Under the pieces are notes generated by a model. The model ran no database searches. It was not told the origin of the DNA and saw only the letters and a list, made by a program, of their open reading frames with translations. A program made the translations under genes and the position numbers. DNA of 33,969 nucleotides from an uncultured Clostridia bacterium (GTDB lineage Bacteria; Bacillota; Clostridia; Oscillospirales; Oscillospiraceae): assembly GCA_945486035.1 (NCBI GenBank), contig CALYTB010000008.1, forward strand, positions 1-33,969, written 5' to 3'. The first letter of the stretch is position 1; every line of letters starts with the position of its first letter. Shown piece by piece: positions 7,828-16,005 of this stretch.

Positions 7828-8889
7828 ATGCATATGGCAGACGCGCTGCTTTCTCCCGCGGTAGCCGCAACCATGTACGCGGCTACCGCGGTTACAGTTG
7901 GCACTTCCGTAAAAACCCTTCGAAACGATGAGAATCTGGCAAAGCTGCCCACCATGGCGGTGACTTCCGCTCTGGTTTTCGCAGGTCAGATGATTAACTA
8001 CACCATTCCCGGCACCGGCTCCTCCGGCCATCTTTGCGGCGGTATGATGCTCTCCGCCCTGCTGGGCCCTCAGGCAGGCTTTTTGTCCATGGTGGTGATT
8101 CTTACCATTCAAAGTCTGTTCTTCGCAGACGGCGGTCTGCTGGCTCTGGGGGCAAACTGTTGGAACATGGCGTTCTACGGTTGCTTTGTGGGGTATTATC
8201 TGCTGTGGAAACCAATCATGGGAAGCAAGCTGTTCGCGAAACTTGGCACAAAGGCCACCGGACGGGCCAAAATCATCCTGGCCTGTGTCCTTGGCTGCGT
8301 TGTTACCTTGCAGCTTGGCGCGTTTTCTGTGGTCCTTGAAACCACCGTTTCCGGTATCAGCGAGCTGCCCTTCCAGGCCTTTGTCGGCATCATGCAGCCG
8401 ATTCATCTGGCCATCGGATTGGTAGAAGGCTTGATTACCTCCGCGGTGCTGGTTTTTGTCTATGAAGCCCGCCCCGAGCTGGTGATGGATGCCCCCATTG
8501 GCGAAGCTGGTCTACCGAGCAAGTGTTCTCTGAAAACAACTCTGATCATTCTGGCCGTTGTGGTTGCCATCGTCGGCGGCGGCCTGAGCCTGGCAGCCAG
8601 CTCCAACCCCGACGGTCTGGAATGGTCTATGTTTGGAAATACCGAAGCAGGCTACAGCGAAAACATGGGTCTGGACGAAGAACACTACGGCCTTTCCAGC
8701 GGTGCTGCTGAGATTGCCGGTTCCATCCAGGAAAAGACCGCGTTTCTGCCGGATTACGCTTTCGTAAACAGCGAAAGCGCCGCAGGTACCACGGTTTCCG
8801 GTTTGGTCGGATCCGTCCTGGTTGGAGGGGCCGCGGCTCTGATCTGTGTACTTGGCGGCTTCTTCCGCAGAAGAAAAGCAACAGTCTAA
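7828..8889 (+). CDS. cbiM: CbiM/NikM substrate-capture component fused to a PDGLE domain (Co/Ni ECF transporter)
   Basis: This is the membrane S-component of an energy-coupling-factor importer for cobalt or nickel (353 aa). The start is the ATG at 7828, seven bases after GAGGTG. It gives the N-terminus MHMADALLSP; His2 in such an N-terminus coordinates the metal in this family. The ORF-track start at 7813 would bury the ribosome site. Several hydrophobic helices follow (about residues 1-215), including the conserved GHLCGGMMLSALLGP loop. The last ~115 residues hold SNPDGLEW and two further hydrophobic segments, a PDGLE domain that replaces the separate CbiN/NikN subunit. It heads the cbiM-cbiQ-cbiO operon. 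Cobalt and nickel cannot be told apart here, and no cobalamin riboswitch was seen upstream. Confidence 0.93.
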   Translation: MHMADALLSPAVAATMYAATAVTVGTSVKTLRNDENLAKLPTMAVTSALVFAGQMINYTIPGTGSSGHLCGGMMLSALLGPQAGFLSMVVILTIQSLFFADGGLLALGANCWNMAFYGCFVGYYLLWKPIMGSKLFAKLGTKATGRAKIILACVLGCVVTLQLGAFSVVLETTVSGISELPFQAFVGIMQPIHLAIGLVEGLITSAVLVFVYEARPELVMDAPIGEAGLPSKCSLKTTLIILAVVVAIVGGGLSLAASSNPDGLEWSMFGNTEAGYSENMGLDEEHYGLSSGAAEIAGSIQEKTAFLPDYAFVNSESAAGTTVSGLVGSVLVGGAAALICVLGGFFRRRKATV

Positions 8890-8901
8890 TCATATCACAA
8901 T

Positions 8902-8930
8902 ATCAGAGGCACCTGATCAGTGCCTCTGAT
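8902..8930 (+). terminator. Hairpin between cbiM and cbiQ
   Basis: ATCAGAGGCAC and GTGCCTCTGAT form a perfect 11-bp stem with a 7-base loop, followed by ACCTTTTTCC. Because cbiQ follows directly, it may lower downstream expression or stabilise the cbiM message rather than end the operon. Confidence 0.6.
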
Positions 8931-8952
8931 ACCTTTTTCCGAGGTGTGCGCA

Positions 8953-9756
8953 ATGGATAAACTGCCTCAAGCCCAGTCAGAGCTGCGGGAAATGGACACG
9001 TTGGCAGCAGCAGATTCCCCCGTTCACCGGCTGCACCCCATCTGCAAGCTGTCCGTAACCCTTCTTTATATTGTTATCGTGGTTTCTTTTCCGAAATATG
9101 ACCTTTCGGGACTGACTGCCATGGTTTTATACCCCGTAATTGCATACCAGATGGCGGGAATTCCAATCCGGCTTTGCTTCCGAAAGCTTCGTTATGTGCT
9201 TCCGCTGGTTTGCGCGGTGGGTCTTGTGAATCCCTTTCTGGATCACACTCCCTTTGTGACCTTGGGCTCTTTCACCGTTACCGGCGGAATCATATCCATG
9301 CTCACACTGCTTTTCAAGGGCTGCTTCTCCTTAATGGCATCCTTCCTTCTGATTGCCACCACTTCCATAGATTCCATCTGCGCCGCTTTGCGGAAACTGC
9401 ACGTCCCGGAGCTTCTTGTCACCCTGCTCCTGCTTACCTATCGGTACATCGGTGTTATGCTGGAGGAAGTGGGCATCATGTCCCAGTCCTACCGTCTGCG
9501 CTCTCCCGGGCAGAAAGGCATTCATATATCCGCTTGGGGTTCCTTCCTGGGGCAGCTGCTGCTGCGAAGCATGGACCGTGCTCAGGAACTGTACAGCAGC
9601 ATGCTGCTTCGGGGCTTTCGCGGAGAATTCTTCTATGCCCAGGGTTCGCCATTTGGATTTGGGGACGCGGTTTTCCTTCTGGGCTGGGGAATTGCGTTTC
9701 TGTGTGCCAGGCGCTGGAATCTTCCAGCCGTTGCAGGCAGTATATTTGTGAGGTAG
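8953..9756 (+). CDS. cbiQ: CbiQ/NikQ transmembrane T-component of the ECF transporter
   Basis: This 267-residue integral membrane protein is the energy-coupling scaffold that links CbiM to the ATPase. The start is the ATG at 8953, six bases after GAGGTG; the track's earlier start reads through the hairpin. HRLHPICKLSVTLLYIVIVV near the N-terminus is the usual DPRxKL-like entry into helix 1. Several hydrophobic segments follow. The coupling-helix region RSMDRAQELYSSMLLRGF contains the family's Ala/Ser-x-x-RG motif that docks onto the ATPase. It lies between cbiM and cbiO and stops five bases before cbiO, whose ribosome site (GTGAGGT) is inside the cbiQ end. Confidence 0.92.
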   Translation: MDKLPQAQSELREMDTLAAADSPVHRLHPICKLSVTLLYIVIVVSFPKYDLSGLTAMVLYPVIAYQMAGIPIRLCFRKLRYVLPLVCAVGLVNPFLDHTPFVTLGSFTVTGGIISMLTLLFKGCFSLMASFLLIATTSIDSICAALRKLHVPELLVTLLLLTYRYIGVMLEEVGIMSQSYRLRSPGQKGIHISAWGSFLGQLLLRSMDRAQELYSSMLLRGFRGEFFYAQGSPFGFGDAVFLLGWGIAFLCARRWNLPAVAGSIFVR

Positions 9757-9760
9757 TCCG

Positions 9761-10483
9761 ATGATTCAATTCAAGAATGTGTCCTTTTCTTACGCGCCTG
9801 AGCATCCCGTGGTAGAGAATCTGAGCTTTTCCATTCAAGCAGGAGAATCCGTTGGCCTCATCGGTGCCAATGGTGCCGGCAAATCCACCATTATGAAGCT
9901 GATGCTGGGGCTTCTGCAGGGAACCGGGGAAATCTCTGTGGGAAATATCCCCGTAAACCGGCAAAACCTTTCCGAAATCCGTAAAAAGGTCGGCTTTGTA
10001 CTGCAGGATTCCGACAATCAGATGTTCATGCCCACCGTATATCAGGACATGATCTTCGGTCCCAGAAACTATGGGCTGAGCCCCGAAGAAACGGAGCGAC
10101 GGGTGGATAAGGTTCTGAGCCGTCTTGGGTTGATGGAGCTGAAGTTCCGCCATAACCATAAAATTTCCGGCGGTGAAAAACGCATGGCTGCCATTGCCAC
10201 CATTCTCGCCATGGAGCCGGAAGTGATTCTCATGGATGAGCCCTCCACTGCTCTGGACCCGGTAAACCGCCGCACAGTCATCAACACCATCCGTACCCTC
10301 CCCCAGACCAAACTGATTGCCTCCCATGACCTGGACATGATTCTGGATACCTGTCAACGGGTAATCCTGCTCTCCCACGGTAATATTGCCGCGGACGGGG
10401 ATACGAAGGACATTCTTCGGAATCAATCGCTCCTGGAAAAACACCGCATGGAGCTCCCTCTGTGCTTTCAGCGCAGGGTATAA
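9761..10483 (+). CDS. cbiO: CbiO/NikO ATP-binding component of the ECF transporter
   Basis: The 240-residue ATPase powers the Co/Ni importer from the cytoplasmic face. It has Walker A GANGAGKST (about 37-45), a Q-loop at VLQDSDNQMF (about 83-92), signature SGGEKRM (about 135), Walker B VILMDEPSTALDP (about 155-167) and the switch His in ASHDLD. A single ATPase gene suggests a homodimer, as in CbiMNQO group I systems, in contrast to the paired EcfA/EcfA' of shared-module systems. It is last in the operon and followed within a few bases by a strong terminator. Confidence 0.95.
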   Translation: MIQFKNVSFSYAPEHPVVENLSFSIQAGESVGLIGANGAGKSTIMKLMLGLLQGTGEISVGNIPVNRQNLSEIRKKVGFVLQDSDNQMFMPTVYQDMIFGPRNYGLSPEETERRVDKVLSRLGLMELKFRHNHKISGGEKRMAAIATILAMEPEVILMDEPSTALDPVNRRTVINTIRTLPQTKLIASHDLDMILDTCQRVILLSHGNIAADGDTKDILRNQSLLEKHRMELPLCFQRRV

Positions 10484-10486
10484 AAT

Positions 10487-10530
10487 ACATGACGGATGCC
10501 GGCAATTGTGCCGCATCCGTCATGTTTTTT
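10487..10530. terminator. Terminator of the cbiMQO operon, shared with the convergent UvrA-like gene
   Basis: ACATGACGGATG pairs with CATCCGTCATGT, extended inside by CGGCA/TGCCG around a 4-base loop, then TTTTTT. The T-run touches the stop codon of the convergent gene, and the reverse side continues ATTTTATA, so use in both directions is plausible. Confidence 0.85.
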
Positions 10531-12791
10531 CAGTTGCCGGGGAAAATGGATTTTCTTAGAAACTCTGCGGTGATGGTATTGCCCTTCTCCAGCATCTGCC
10601 TGGGCGTTCCGGTAAACACGATTTCTCCCCCGGAGGTTCCCCCATCCGGGCCTACATCGATGAGGTAGTCCGCCCGTTTCATCACATCCAGATTGTGCTC
10701 GATGACGATCACCGTATTTCCCCGGGCCACCAGTGAATCCAGCAGCTTCATCACCTTCTCCACATCCGATGCGTGGAGTCCGGTGGTTGGCTCATCCAGC
10801 ACATAGATATTCCCCTTACCATCCAGGTATTTTGCCAGCTTTACCCGCTGCCGTTCCCCGCCTGACAGTGTGGACAGAGGTTGTCCCAGAGACAGATACG
10901 CAACCCCCACCTCAATCATGGCATCCAGCGCCTTGCAGATTTTTTGATTCCCCGCGAAGAACTCCCGGGCATCCCCAGCGGACATTTCCAGGATCTCCAC
11001 AATGGTCTTTCCCCGGTAGCGGAACGACAGCGCTTCGTCGCTGTATCGCTTCCCATCGCAGGCCTCACAGACGGTAGTCACCGGATCCATGAACACAAGC
11101 TCGGTTACAATGAACCCCCTTCCTCCGCACACCGGACAGCCGCCCCGGCTGTTGAAGGAAAACAGGGATGCATCCACCCCATTTTCCGATGCCATCACCT
11201 TTCGGATTTCATCAAAGAACCCCAGGAAGGTAGCCGGTGTGGAGCGGCCCGTTGCGGTCACCGGGGACTGATCCACCAGGACCACCCGATCGGAATACTG
11301 CTTCGCGAATACATCCCGAATCAGGGAACTTTTCCCGGAGCCAGCCACTCCGGTCACCACTGTCAGGACATTCAGCGGGATATCCACCGAAACATTCTTC
11401 AGGTTGTGGATGCTTGCGTTTCTGACCGGGAGGTACTCTCGGGGAGTCCTGGGCCGCTCCTTCACGGAAACCAAATGCCGCATAGCCTCCCCGGTACGGG
11501 TACCGGAAAGCAAAAGCGATTCATAACTGCCCTGGAACAGAATTTGTCCCCCCTGTTTCCCCGCCAGAGGGCCCACATCAATCACCTCATCGGCAATTGA
11601 GATCACGTCCTTGTCGTGCTCCACAACAAGTACGGTATTCCCCTTGTCCCTTAGCTTTTTCAAAAGCTCCGTCATCCGGTAAACATCTCTCGGATGCATC
11701 CCGGTGCTCGGCTCATCAAAAATATAGGTCATGCCGGTAAGGCTGCTTCCCATATACCGCACCAGCTTCAGTCTTTGGGCCTCCCCGCCGGACAATGTGG
11801 AGGATTCTCTGTCCATGGACAGATAGTGAAGTCCAATGTCAATCATTCTGTTGAGGGAAGCGGTCAGCGCATCCACAATGGTAGCCGCTCTGGGATCCTC
11901 AATGGTCCCCAGCACCTTCACCAGCTCGCCAAATTCCATGGCGCACATCTGGTCAATGCTGTAGCCCGCCACCTTGCAGGAAAGCGTCTTGGGATTCAGT
12001 CTCCTTCCGCCGCAGTCAGGACACACCTTTTCCTCCATAAACTGATTCAGTCTTTTCAGTGTCATGTCGGTCTGTTCCTCCGGTCCCTTCATCAGGCAGA
12101 GGCGCTGAAACTGATTCTTGATGCCCTCCACCCGCTTATTCTCCCGGGGGCCTCCCTTTTCAGCGCTTCCGTAGAGCAGCAGATTCCGCTCCCGGGGGGA
12201 ATAATCCCTGTATTTCTTGTCCAAGTCAAACAATCCCGCGCCCGTATACTGCTTCCAATAGTAATTTCCAACCCGAAACGCCGGGAGATTCAGCATATTC
12301 TCATTCCAGGATTTATCCGGGTCAATGGCCCGTTCGATGTCCAGATCCAGGATTTTTCCGATGCCGGAACAGGCTTTGCACATTCCGTTGGGGTCATTGA
12401 AGGAGAAATAGGAAGCCGTCCCCGCATAGGGCATCCCAATCCGGGAATACAGCAGCCGAAGCGCGGCATACAAATCGCTGATGGTTCCCACGGTGGATCG
12501 GGCATTGCCTCCCAGTCGGGTCTGGTCCACAATGACGGAGGCAGAAAGATTGTCAATCAGATCCACCTTTGGTTTTTCATACTTGGGCAGCCTTCCCCGC
12601 ATAAACGCGGTATAGGTTTCGTTCATCTGCCGTTGGCTCTCCGCGGCGATGGTATCGAATACAATGCTGGATTTTCCCGAACCGGATACACCTGTGAACA
12701 CAACAATCTTTCCTTTTGGAACATCCAGTGATACATTCTTCAGATTGTTCTGCCGAAGCCCGCGGATAATGATTTTATCTTCCTGGTTCAT
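10530..12791 (-). CDS. uvrA: Short UvrA paralogue (excinuclease ABC subunit A-like ATPase)
   Basis: This 753-residue tandem ABC ATPase has UvrA architecture. Walker A of half 1 is GVSGSGKSS (about 33-41), and the first zinc module includes CKACSGIG and CPDCGGRRLNP. Signature STLSGGEAQRLKL and Walker B YIFDEPSTGMH follow. In half 2 come GVAGSGKSS, zinc pair CPVCGGRGF...CEACDGKRY, STLSGGERQRVKL and YVLDEPTTGLH. Canonical UvrA is about 940 residues. The missing ~190 residues fall in half 1, where the UvrB-binding region normally lies. It therefore resembles UvrA2/DrrC-like proteins linked to damage tolerance or drug resistance, not core repair. No uvrB or uvrC is nearby. The ATG follows GGGAGG; the upstream promoter is weak (TAGAAT at 12816-12821, minus). 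Confidence 0.9.
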   Translation of the reverse strand: MNQEDKIIIRGLRQNNLKNVSLDVPKGKIVVFTGVSGSGKSSIVFDTIAAESQRQMNETYTAFMRGRLPKYEKPKVDLIDNLSASVIVDQTRLGGNARSTVGTISDLYAALRLLYSRIGMPYAGTASYFSFNDPNGMCKACSGIGKILDLDIERAIDPDKSWNENMLNLPAFRVGNYYWKQYTGAGLFDLDKKYRDYSPRERNLLLYGSAEKGGPRENKRVEGIKNQFQRLCLMKGPEEQTDMTLKRLNQFMEEKVCPDCGGRRLNPKTLSCKVAGYSIDQMCAMEFGELVKVLGTIEDPRAATIVDALTASLNRMIDIGLHYLSMDRESSTLSGGEAQRLKLVRYMGSSLTGMTYIFDEPSTGMHPRDVYRMTELLKKLRDKGNTVLVVEHDKDVISIADEVIDVGPLAGKQGGQILFQGSYESLLLSGTRTGEAMRHLVSVKERPRTPREYLPVRNASIHNLKNVSVDIPLNVLTVVTGVAGSGKSSLIRDVFAKQYSDRVVLVDQSPVTATGRSTPATFLGFFDEIRKVMASENGVDASLFSFNSRGGCPVCGGRGFIVTELVFMDPVTTVCEACDGKRYSDEALSFRYRGKTIVEILEMSAGDAREFFAGNQKICKALDAMIEVGVAYLSLGQPLSTLSGGERQRVKLAKYLDGKGNIYVLDEPTTGLHASDVEKVMKLLDSLVARGNTVIVIEHNLDVMKRADYLIDVGPDGGTSGGEIVFTGTPRQMLEKGNTITAEFLRKSIFPGN

Positions 12792-13118
12792 CTTCCCCGC
12801 CTCCCTTTTCCACTTATTCTACAAAAACCCGGAAAGGTTTTCTCGACTTTCTTTGCACAATTCCTTTTGCCGCATGCGGTTCCTGATCCTATCTTCCCCC
12901 ATCTCTGCTTACTCTTTCGAAGCAAACCCGCTGACACATCGCGCAGAATTTTACGCCTCAATGTAAAAGTTTTGTGTGTTTGAGCGCTCCATTCTCTTGT
13001 CTGCATTCCAACGGGGCGCAGGATGTAAGTTGTTTGACAGTGTCTTCTGTAGGGTGCGCTATTTCCTTCAGATTTCCAGAAAAAAACAAATCACAAAAGT
13101 CTTTTCATTGAACCATTT
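12792..13118. other. Intergenic stretch without a credible gene
   Basis: These 327 bases should hold the promoter of the UvrA-like gene (a TAGAAT-like -10 at 12816-12821, minus) and the end of the flavodoxin transcript. The 72-residue ORF at 12788-13006 has no ribosome site and overlaps the uvrA start, so I do not accept it. A lone TGTAGGGTGCG near 13049 resembles the edge of the TGTAGGGG repeats found elsewhere. I see no clear terminator. Confidence 0.5.
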
Positions 13119-13631
13119 TTACTGTGCCTTGTGATACCAGTCCACAATCTCTGTAAGATATTCCTCCCGGACACGGCTGCCTCCATGGACCATCAGCTCC
13201 AGCATCTCATCCTCCTCAGGGGTACGTACCTTCTTTTCCGCCAGCTTTTTGCCCACGGTCTTGGCCATAACCTTCATCATCAGCTTGTAGACACCTCTCA
13301 GCTTTGCCATGTCAAAACCGCCCTGCAGCGTAAATACCGGCAGCTCTGAACCGATGGCGTTGGTCTTGCGGACATCCTCAATCTGGGAGCCTGTGGCGCC
13401 CATGCACACCCCACAAACCGCTGCCACATGGTAACGGGCCGATGCCTTGGCGTAGCCCTGCACTTTGCCGGCCATCAGCCATCCCAGATAGACAATGGTG
13501 TTTCCCGGTGCCAGCCTTTGTCCGGCCTCCTCCAGAGAATACACCGGAAGGCCCGTTTTCTCCCCCAGAAGCATTGCGTACTGCCTGGTAAACCCGGTAT
13601 TGGACGTATATACAATAGAATTTGGTTTCAT
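13119..13631 (-). CDS. Flavodoxin-domain protein
   Basis: The 170-residue protein begins IVYTSNTGFTRQYA, the phosphate-binding loop (S/T-x-T-G-x-T) that holds FMN in flavodoxins. TIVYLGWLMAGKV and VAAVCGVCMGATG fit the next strands of the fold. The C-terminal part (TVGKKLAEKKVRTPEEDEML...) is helical and charged. It probably carries electrons or acts as a HemG-like or quinone-related flavoprotein, but the partner is unknown. It is the last gene of the minus-strand run, ten bases after the GNAT stop, with GAGGGAA before its ATG. Confidence 0.83.
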   Translation of the reverse strand: MKPNSIVYTSNTGFTRQYAMLLGEKTGLPVYSLEEAGQRLAPGNTIVYLGWLMAGKVQGYAKASARYHVAAVCGVCMGATGSQIEDVRKTNAIGSELPVFTLQGGFDMAKLRGVYKLMMKVMAKTVGKKLAEKKVRTPEEDEMLELMVHGGSRVREEYLTEIVDWYHKAQ

Positions 13632-13641
13632 CAGTATTCCC

Positions 13642-14121
13642 TCACTTGTTCATTGCTTTCTTCACCAATTGGACAACCCGGACTTTTCCGTCCATTTCTT
13701 CCCCCGCAAGCGCGAATCCGCAGCACTGGGTGTAGAATCGAATGTTCTCCGTTTTGTCCGCCGGAGTAATCAATTCGATCCGCTTCCAGTTCGGGTACAT
13801 CCGTTCCAGCTGCTCCATAGCCAGCGTTCCGATTCCTTTTCCCTGGTATTCGGGAATCACGCAAAGGCACCCCAAAGAAACCACATCATCCGCAAGCTCC
13901 CGGGCAGAAAGCACACCCACCGGCTTCTCATGATAGAGAAGGATTTGTTTCGGATAGCGCGCAATGGATTTTTCCATTTGCTGCAGCGTCCTTCCATATC
14001 CCGGACACTGCCCATAGCGCAGATAATCCGCCCGAAAGGCAGCATTGTAAATCTGAACCAGCAGCGCGGCATCCTCATGTCTGGCAGAGCGGAACGCAAC
14101 GCTCCCCTTATCTGCTCTCAT
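13642..14121 (-). CDS. GNAT-family N-acetyltransferase
   Basis: This 159-residue acetyltransferase has the GNAT core. LGCLCVIPEYQGKGIGTLAM (about 80-99) contains the acetyl-CoA pyrophosphate loop Q/R-x-x-G-x-G (QGKGIG), and ENIRFYTQCCGF (about 128) is the closing motif B. It moves an acetyl group to an amine on a small molecule or protein, which cannot be named. It starts three bases after the hydrolase stop, with GGGAGGAA just upstream inside that gene, so the two are coupled. Confidence 0.9.
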   Translation of the reverse strand: MRADKGSVAFRSARHEDAALLVQIYNAAFRADYLRYGQCPGYGRTLQQMEKSIARYPKQILLYHEKPVGVLSARELADDVVSLGCLCVIPEYQGKGIGTLAMEQLERMYPNWKRIELITPADKTENIRFYTQCCGFALAGEEMDGKVRVVQLVKKAMNK

Positions 14122-14124
14122 GAA

Positions 14125-14832
14125 TCATTCCTCCCTGAAAGCTTCATCAGAAATCCATTTCTGCAATGCGGCCAGCTGCTCCTGCGTATGCAGAAAATGC
14201 CCGGCATCCGGCATCACCGTCAAACGTGCCCCGAAGCGATTGGAAAAACGCTCCGCAGTCTCCCGTTCGGTCAGATGATCCCGCTGGGGGTACAGAACAG
14301 CTGTAGGACCCAGGGAATGGGAAACAGGATGCTCCCGGGCATACTGATAGTATCGCCATGAGAGCGGATCCCCGAAATCCACCGGGATCTCCCCTTCCGA
14401 TTCCAGCTGTTTCGGTGTCACCGATGCCCACTCCATCATACGGCATATCAACCGCTCCATATCCAAAACAGGCGCCGCCAGCAGTACGCGCCGGAATGCG
14501 CCTTCCGGAAATCCCAGCAAGGAAAAATAGGCGCCAATGCTGCCCGCATAAAGGGAGACTGCCTCGTAGTTTTCCCTGATCGTGTCATAAATCCTTCCCA
14601 GCTCCGGAGCAACCTCCCAGGGTACAAACCGTTCTGCTTCCGCTTTTCTGTTTCCGTGACCGGGCAAGTCCATTGCCAGCACCTGGTATCCCCGGGATGT
14701 GACATTTCCGGCGAACGCTTCCGCTTCTTCCTTACACCCGCATTTCCCATGAACATACACAAACACCCGTTTCGCGGGCGCTCCGTACAGCACACAGGGG
14801 ATTTGCCGGATTGTCAGTTCTTTCTTATCCAT
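14125..14832 (-). CDS. Alpha/beta hydrolase (serine esterase/lipase-like)
   Basis: This 235-residue alpha/beta hydrolase has FVYVHGKCGCKEE (oxyanion region), AMDLPGHGNRK, the nucleophile elbow YAGSIGAYFSL (Ser in AGSIGA), a distal acid candidate in YPQRDHLTE and the catalytic His in DAGHFLHT. There is no signal peptide. It is the first gene after the hairpin at 14854-14889. Only about 21 bases separate the hairpin from its ATG, so there is no room for an independent promoter there. Read-through from the ABC operon, or a promoter inside the permease gene, is needed. GAGGT lies nine bases before the ATG. Confidence 0.88.
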   Translation of the reverse strand: MDKKELTIRQIPCVLYGAPAKRVFVYVHGKCGCKEEAEAFAGNVTSRGYQVLAMDLPGHGNRKAEAERFVPWEVAPELGRIYDTIRENYEAVSLYAGSIGAYFSLLGFPEGAFRRVLLAAPVLDMERLICRMMEWASVTPKQLESEGEIPVDFGDPLSWRYYQYAREHPVSHSLGPTAVLYPQRDHLTERETAERFSNRFGARLTVMPDAGHFLHTQEQLAALQKWISDEAFREE

Positions 14833-14853
14833 AGCGTCATTACCTCAGACAAA

Positions 14854-14889
14854 GCCGCAATGCCCCTCAAAAAGAGGAGCCATTGCAGC
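14854..14889 (-). terminator. Hairpin at the end of the ABC transporter block
   Basis: On the minus strand GCTGCAATGGCTCCTC and GAGGGGCATTGCGGC pair with two small mismatches around a TTTTT loop, followed by TTTG. The short T-tract and the gene starting 21 bases later suggest partial termination inside an operon. Confidence 0.55.
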
Positions 14890-14921
14890 TTTGCGTTTCC
14901 ATTCACTTTTGAAAACAGGAG

Positions 14922-15821
14922 TTACTGTTTTCGAGCCTTCCATACATTCATACCAATGTACAGTCCGATTGCGAGAACAATCGCGCCGATCAGCACCACG
15001 TACATAGCACTAAGTCCTACCCTATCCCCAAAGAAGTACAGGTTGCAGTCCACGCTGTCGCGGATGGCTTCCATAACCGGCTCAGGAAATCCCAGGCTCC
15101 TCATTTCCTCAAACACACCACGCATGGCGTGATTGCGCAGCAGGCTGGTTCCGTATGTACCCGGCAGGAAGGACAGTGCCTTCTGAAGGCCCTCGGAGAA
15201 ATTCGAAATTGGCATGTAGGCTCCGCAAACGAAGCCATATCCGGCGCTGACAACCGTTCCTACCGCACTGGCCTGCCCATTGGTGGTCAGCGGGAAATTG
15301 ACACAGGAGGACAGCGCCGTACCAAACAGCACCAGCAGTGTCACATCCAGCGCCAGCGCAAGCACATCCCCCACTGTCAAAAACCAACCAACCGCTGCCA
15401 GGTATCCCAGGTAAATCCCCAACGCGACATAATTAATCAGCAGCGTGGAACCCAGGGTTGCCAGATAGTAGCTCAATCCCAGCGTGCCGGGTTTTACGGG
15501 GGCAATGGTCAGATCTCCTCTTGCCCCGGTGATTTTGTCCTGGACCATCAACAGGTTTGCGCAGAAGGCCACCGTCACACAGCTTACCGCCAGCAGGGAC
15601 GACACCAGCTGTCCTCCCACACAGCCCCAAATCACCTCGTCGGATACACTGGCTCCCGCTGCCTCCAACGCTCCCCGGAAGGAATCCTCATAGACATTTC
15701 CCAGGAAAGTGCCGTACAGTACCAGCAGAATCACGGGCGTAATCAGGGACGTGAAGAACATCCCCTTATCCTTGAAATACAACTTCATATTGCGCTGAAT
15801 CAGCGCCCCTAGACCTGTCAT
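14922..15821 (-). CDS. ABC-2 type exporter permease
   Basis: This 299-residue integral membrane permease fits the DrrB/ABC-2 family. It has a cytoplasmic N-terminus (LIQRNMKLYFKDKGMFFTSL) and a first helix (PVILLVLYGTFLG). A large outer loop and about five more hydrophobic segments follow, ending in VLIGAIVLAIGLYIGMNVWKARKQ. The start was set at 15821, where GGAGGGAGGAG precedes the ATG. The ORF-track start adds 24 residues that lie in the preceding gene. It overlaps the small membrane gene by four bases (ATGA) and pairs with the ATPase at 16006-16914 to form an exporter of a drug, lipid or peptide. The substrate is unknown. Confidence 0.9.
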   Translation of the reverse strand: MTGLGALIQRNMKLYFKDKGMFFTSLITPVILLVLYGTFLGNVYEDSFRGALEAAGASVSDEVIWGCVGGQLVSSLLAVSCVTVAFCANLLMVQDKITGARGDLTIAPVKPGTLGLSYYLATLGSTLLINYVALGIYLGYLAAVGWFLTVGDVLALALDVTLLVLFGTALSSCVNFPLTTNGQASAVGTVVSAGYGFVCGAYMPISNFSEGLQKALSFLPGTYGTSLLRNHAMRGVFEEMRSLGFPEPVMEAIRDSVDCNLYFFGDRVGLSAMYVVLIGAIVLAIGLYIGMNVWKARKQ

Positions 15822-16003
15822 TTCTCCTCCCTCCTGCCATTTCCCCGGTTGTCGGAAAAAACGTTGATACCGTTTCCCACCGCACTCAGGCAAAGCGCCA
15901 GCGGTAAATACAGCCCGTCATTCCAATCCGTAAAAATGCAAACCGCAATGGCGGCAAGGGAAGCAAGGCAGAAAACCAGCGCGGTGATTTTTGCAAATCT
16001 CAT
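15818..16003 (-). CDS. Two-helix small membrane protein inside the ABC operon
   Basis: This encodes 61 residues with two hydrophobic segments, ITALVFCLASLAAIAVCIF and LYLPLALCLSAVGNGINVF, and a charged tail (NRGNGRREEK). GGGAGGC precedes the ATG. It sits two bases after the ATPase stop and shares ATGA with the permease start, so it is a real coupled gene. I do not know a named family. It could be an accessory subunit that stabilises the exporter. Confidence 0.78.
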   Translation of the reverse strand: MRFAKITALVFCLASLAAIAVCIFTDWNDGLYLPLALCLSAVGNGINVFSDNRGNGRREEK

Positions 16004-16005
16004 TT

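Noticed and set aside
9476-10516. 346-codon minus-strand ORF
   Set aside because: Antisense to cbiQ/cbiO, and it begins inside the operon terminator hairpin.
11694-12731. 345-codon plus-strand ORF
   Set aside because: Antisense to the UvrA-like gene with zinc and Walker motifs on the other strand.
12788-13006. 72-codon minus-strand ORF upstream of the UvrA-like gene
   Set aside because: No Shine-Dalgarno sequence, arbitrary composition, and it overlaps the uvrA start only by chance.
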